Part shown: piece by piece, positions 4,407 through 5,727 of the stretch
Layout: the number at the start of each line of letters is the position of its first letter
How positions within the stretch are numbered: position 1 is the first letter of the stretch
NCBI GenBank assembly: GCA_051881655.1
Contig: JBJEQH010000238.1
Span: 1-5,727, forward strand
From: Heritagella sp051881655
Lineage (GTDB): Bacteria; Bacillota; Clostridia; Oscillospirales; Acutalibacteraceae
Length of the DNA stretch: 5,727 nucleotides
Reading direction: 5' to 3'
Notes under the pieces: model-generated
Database searches by the model: none
What the model was told of the DNA's origin: nothing
What the model saw: the letters and a program-made list of their open reading frames with translations, nothing else
Translations under genes and position numbers: made by a program

Positions 4407-5727
4407 TCACATCGGCTGCCTTCTGCTGACCAGCCGGGTGTAGGTATGGGTGGTAATCGCATACACAATGGTGTAAATCACCGCAAACAACAGAGCGGTA
4501 ATCAGCAACCACCAGAAATACAGGCTGTCGATTCGTCCGTCGACCATTGCTTTTACAATCAGGTTCATCATGGGATAGGCTGCTAAGGTATGCAGAATGG
4601 CGACGCCCAGCGGCAGGAAGAACACGATGCGCACCTGCGTATGGATCGTTTTGCGCACCTCGCTTTTTCCCATGCCCACCTTTTGCAGGATCATGAACCG
4701 CTCACGGTCGGCCATCCCCTCTGACAGCTGCTTATAGTACAGGATCAGCACCGCCGCCAGCAGGAACAGCGTGCCCAAAAACAGGCCCAGGAACAAAAAG
4801 GCGCCGAATATGCTGAACATATTTTCCCGGGTTTCGCTGGTGCTGCTGACGCTGTAGCCAAACCGCTCCTCTTCATCGGGATACCTCTGCACATTTTCAT
4901 CCATCCACTGGTCCAGCCCCTGCCACAGGGCGTCCACCGTTTTCCGGTCGGCTCCACCGCTCAGTACAAGCGAGGCATTGTATTCGTACAGGCTGCTGTT
5001 CTCGGCATAGGCCCCCGCCTGCACCTGATACAAGGCGCGGTAATCTGTTTCGTTCACCACCAGCATGGCACAATGGGCATAGGAACCCATCACATAGGTG
5101 TCCCGCTCCATGGGGAAATCATCCCCCATTTTCCGGAGATTCCATTTCCTGCCCAGCAGATCCAGCGTATCTCCCCACTCTTCCATGGGATGATACACCT
5201 GCATCGTCCCATCGGGCAGGGAGATCTCCTCTCCGGTCAGGCGGTTCAGTTCGCTCTCTTTCACCACCCAGAAGGCAAGATACCGGTCACCGGGCTGGCC
5301 GGCGTCCACGTCGGTGATATACTGTCCGTCCCGATAGGCCACCGAGAACGAGAAATCCTCCCGATAATCTATTTCCTCAAGGGTTTTCCCCTCTTTTTCC
5401 AGGGTTCCGCGGATCATATCCTCCAGGCCGGCAAAATCGCCGTTGGCATTCCGAATGGTAATCACCAGATCCTTTGAGGTATCCACCAGCGCATCCACCC
5501 CCGCATACAGCGAAACCGTGGTGGATACCGTGACCAGCACCATGGTGGACAGGATGCAGATGCTGGCAAGGCCCAGGGCATTCTGCCTCATCCGGTATAA
5601 AAGCCCCGATACCGCCGTAAACGGGCCCGGCCGGTAATAAAAGCTCTTTTTCCGCCGCATGGCCTTTAGGAACACAATGCTGAACGAGGCAAACAGCAGG
5701 TACGTTCCCAGAATGACCAGCACTACC
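4407..5727 (-). CDS. BceB/FtsX-type ABC transporter permease, C-terminal 439 residues or so; 5' part outside the window
   Basis: Membrane subunit of a BceAB-type transporter; the family senses or confers resistance to cell-wall-active peptides such as bacitracin or lantibiotics, usually with an ATPase and a two-component system. Numbering from the GTG at 5723, a membrane segment (1-20) is followed by a linker, then the highly characteristic block MRQNALGLASICILSTMVLV (45-64) and TM to about 73. A large extracellular domain follows (about 75-302), then three C-terminal membrane segments (303-330, 364-390, 402-424). Between them KQLSEGMADRERFMILQKVG (331-350) is typical of the FtsX C-terminal domain. 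Full-length relatives have about 650 residues and ten membrane segments, so roughly a third is missing. The frame is open to the window edge; GTG 5723 is an internal valine codon, not the start. A terminator follows 12 bases after the stop. The ATPase partner would be expected upstream, beyond 5727. The peptide ligand cannot be predicted. Confidence 0.92.
   Translation of the reverse strand, partial: VVLVILGTYLLFASFSIVFLKAMRRKKSFYYRPGPFTAVSGLLYRMRQNALGLASICILSTMVLVTVSTTVSLYAGVDALVDTSKDLVITIRNANGDFAGLEDMIRGTLEKEGKTLEEIDYREDFSFSVAYRDGQYITDVDAGQPGDRYLAFWVVKESELNRLTGEEISLPDGTMQVYHPMEEWGDTLDLLGRKWNLRKMGDDFPMERDTYVMGSYAHCAMLVVNETDYRALYQVQAGAYAENSSLYEYNASLVLSGGADRKTVDALWQGLDQWMDENVQRYPDEEERFGYSVSSTSETRENMFSIFGAFLFLGLFLGTLFLLAAVLILYYKQLSEGMADRERFMILQKVGMGKSEVRKTIHTQVRIVFFLPLGVAILHTLAAYPMMNLIVKAMVDGRIDSLYFWWLLITALLFAVIYTIVYAITTHTYTRLVSRRQPM

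Noticed and set aside
1..5727. Mobile elements, CRISPR arrays, tRNA or rRNA genes, toxin-antitoxin or defence genes.
   Set aside because: No transposase, integrase, regularly spaced repeats, cloverleaf or rRNA sequence was seen on either strand.

Overview
The window reads as chromosomal DNA from a Gram-positive, probably clostridial (Bacillota; Oscillospiraceae/Lachnospiraceae-like gut anaerobe) genome. The reasons are a lipoprotein-type sugar-binding protein, strong AGGAGG-type ribosome sites, a BceB-type FtsX permease (a Bacillota family), a sugar ABC operon with no ATPase gene in the visible part, and balanced-to-GC-rich genes separated by AT-rich spacers. The organism call is inference; no rRNA or marker gene is present. 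All supported genes lie on the minus strand, so transcription runs from high to low coordinates.

Layout in transcription order. (1) 5727-4407: the C-terminal part of a BceB/FtsX-type ABC permease, closed by a very strong intrinsic terminator (4395-4348). (2) 4347-3938: an AT-rich regulatory spacer of about 410 bp with no convincing gene. It holds a candidate promoter with a perfect TATAAT, a dyad over the predicted transcription start, a 16-bp palindrome farther upstream, a 10-bp inverted repeat whose arms are 115 bp apart, and two adjacent leader hairpins that could act as an attenuator. (3) 3937-2603: a solute-binding lipoprotein. (4) 2602-2370: a 233-bp spacer with a GC-rich stem-loop that looks like a leaky terminator or 3'-end stabiliser. 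(5) 2369-1473: a MalF-type permease. (6) 1473-634: a MalG-type permease, overlapping the previous gene by one base (TAATG). (7) 590-551: an intrinsic terminator. (8) 522-1: the N-terminal 174 residues of a second MalG-type permease, cut by the window edge and clearly paralogous to the first.

Genes 3, 5 and 6 form a standard CUT1 carbohydrate importer: the lipoprotein captures a sugar or oligosaccharide and hands it to a heterodimeric membrane channel. The ATPase is not encoded in the operon part that is visible; in many Bacillota a shared MsmX/MsmK-type ATPase serves such systems. The substrate cannot be read from the sequence. The BceB-like gene belongs to a different functional class (peptide-antibiotic sensing/resistance) and is insulated by its terminator. 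The main oddities are the extra MalG paralog beyond the terminator and the crowded regulatory spacer. I see no evidence of phage, insertion sequence, CRISPR, toxin-antitoxin or defence genes, and nothing that amounts to an undescribed system.
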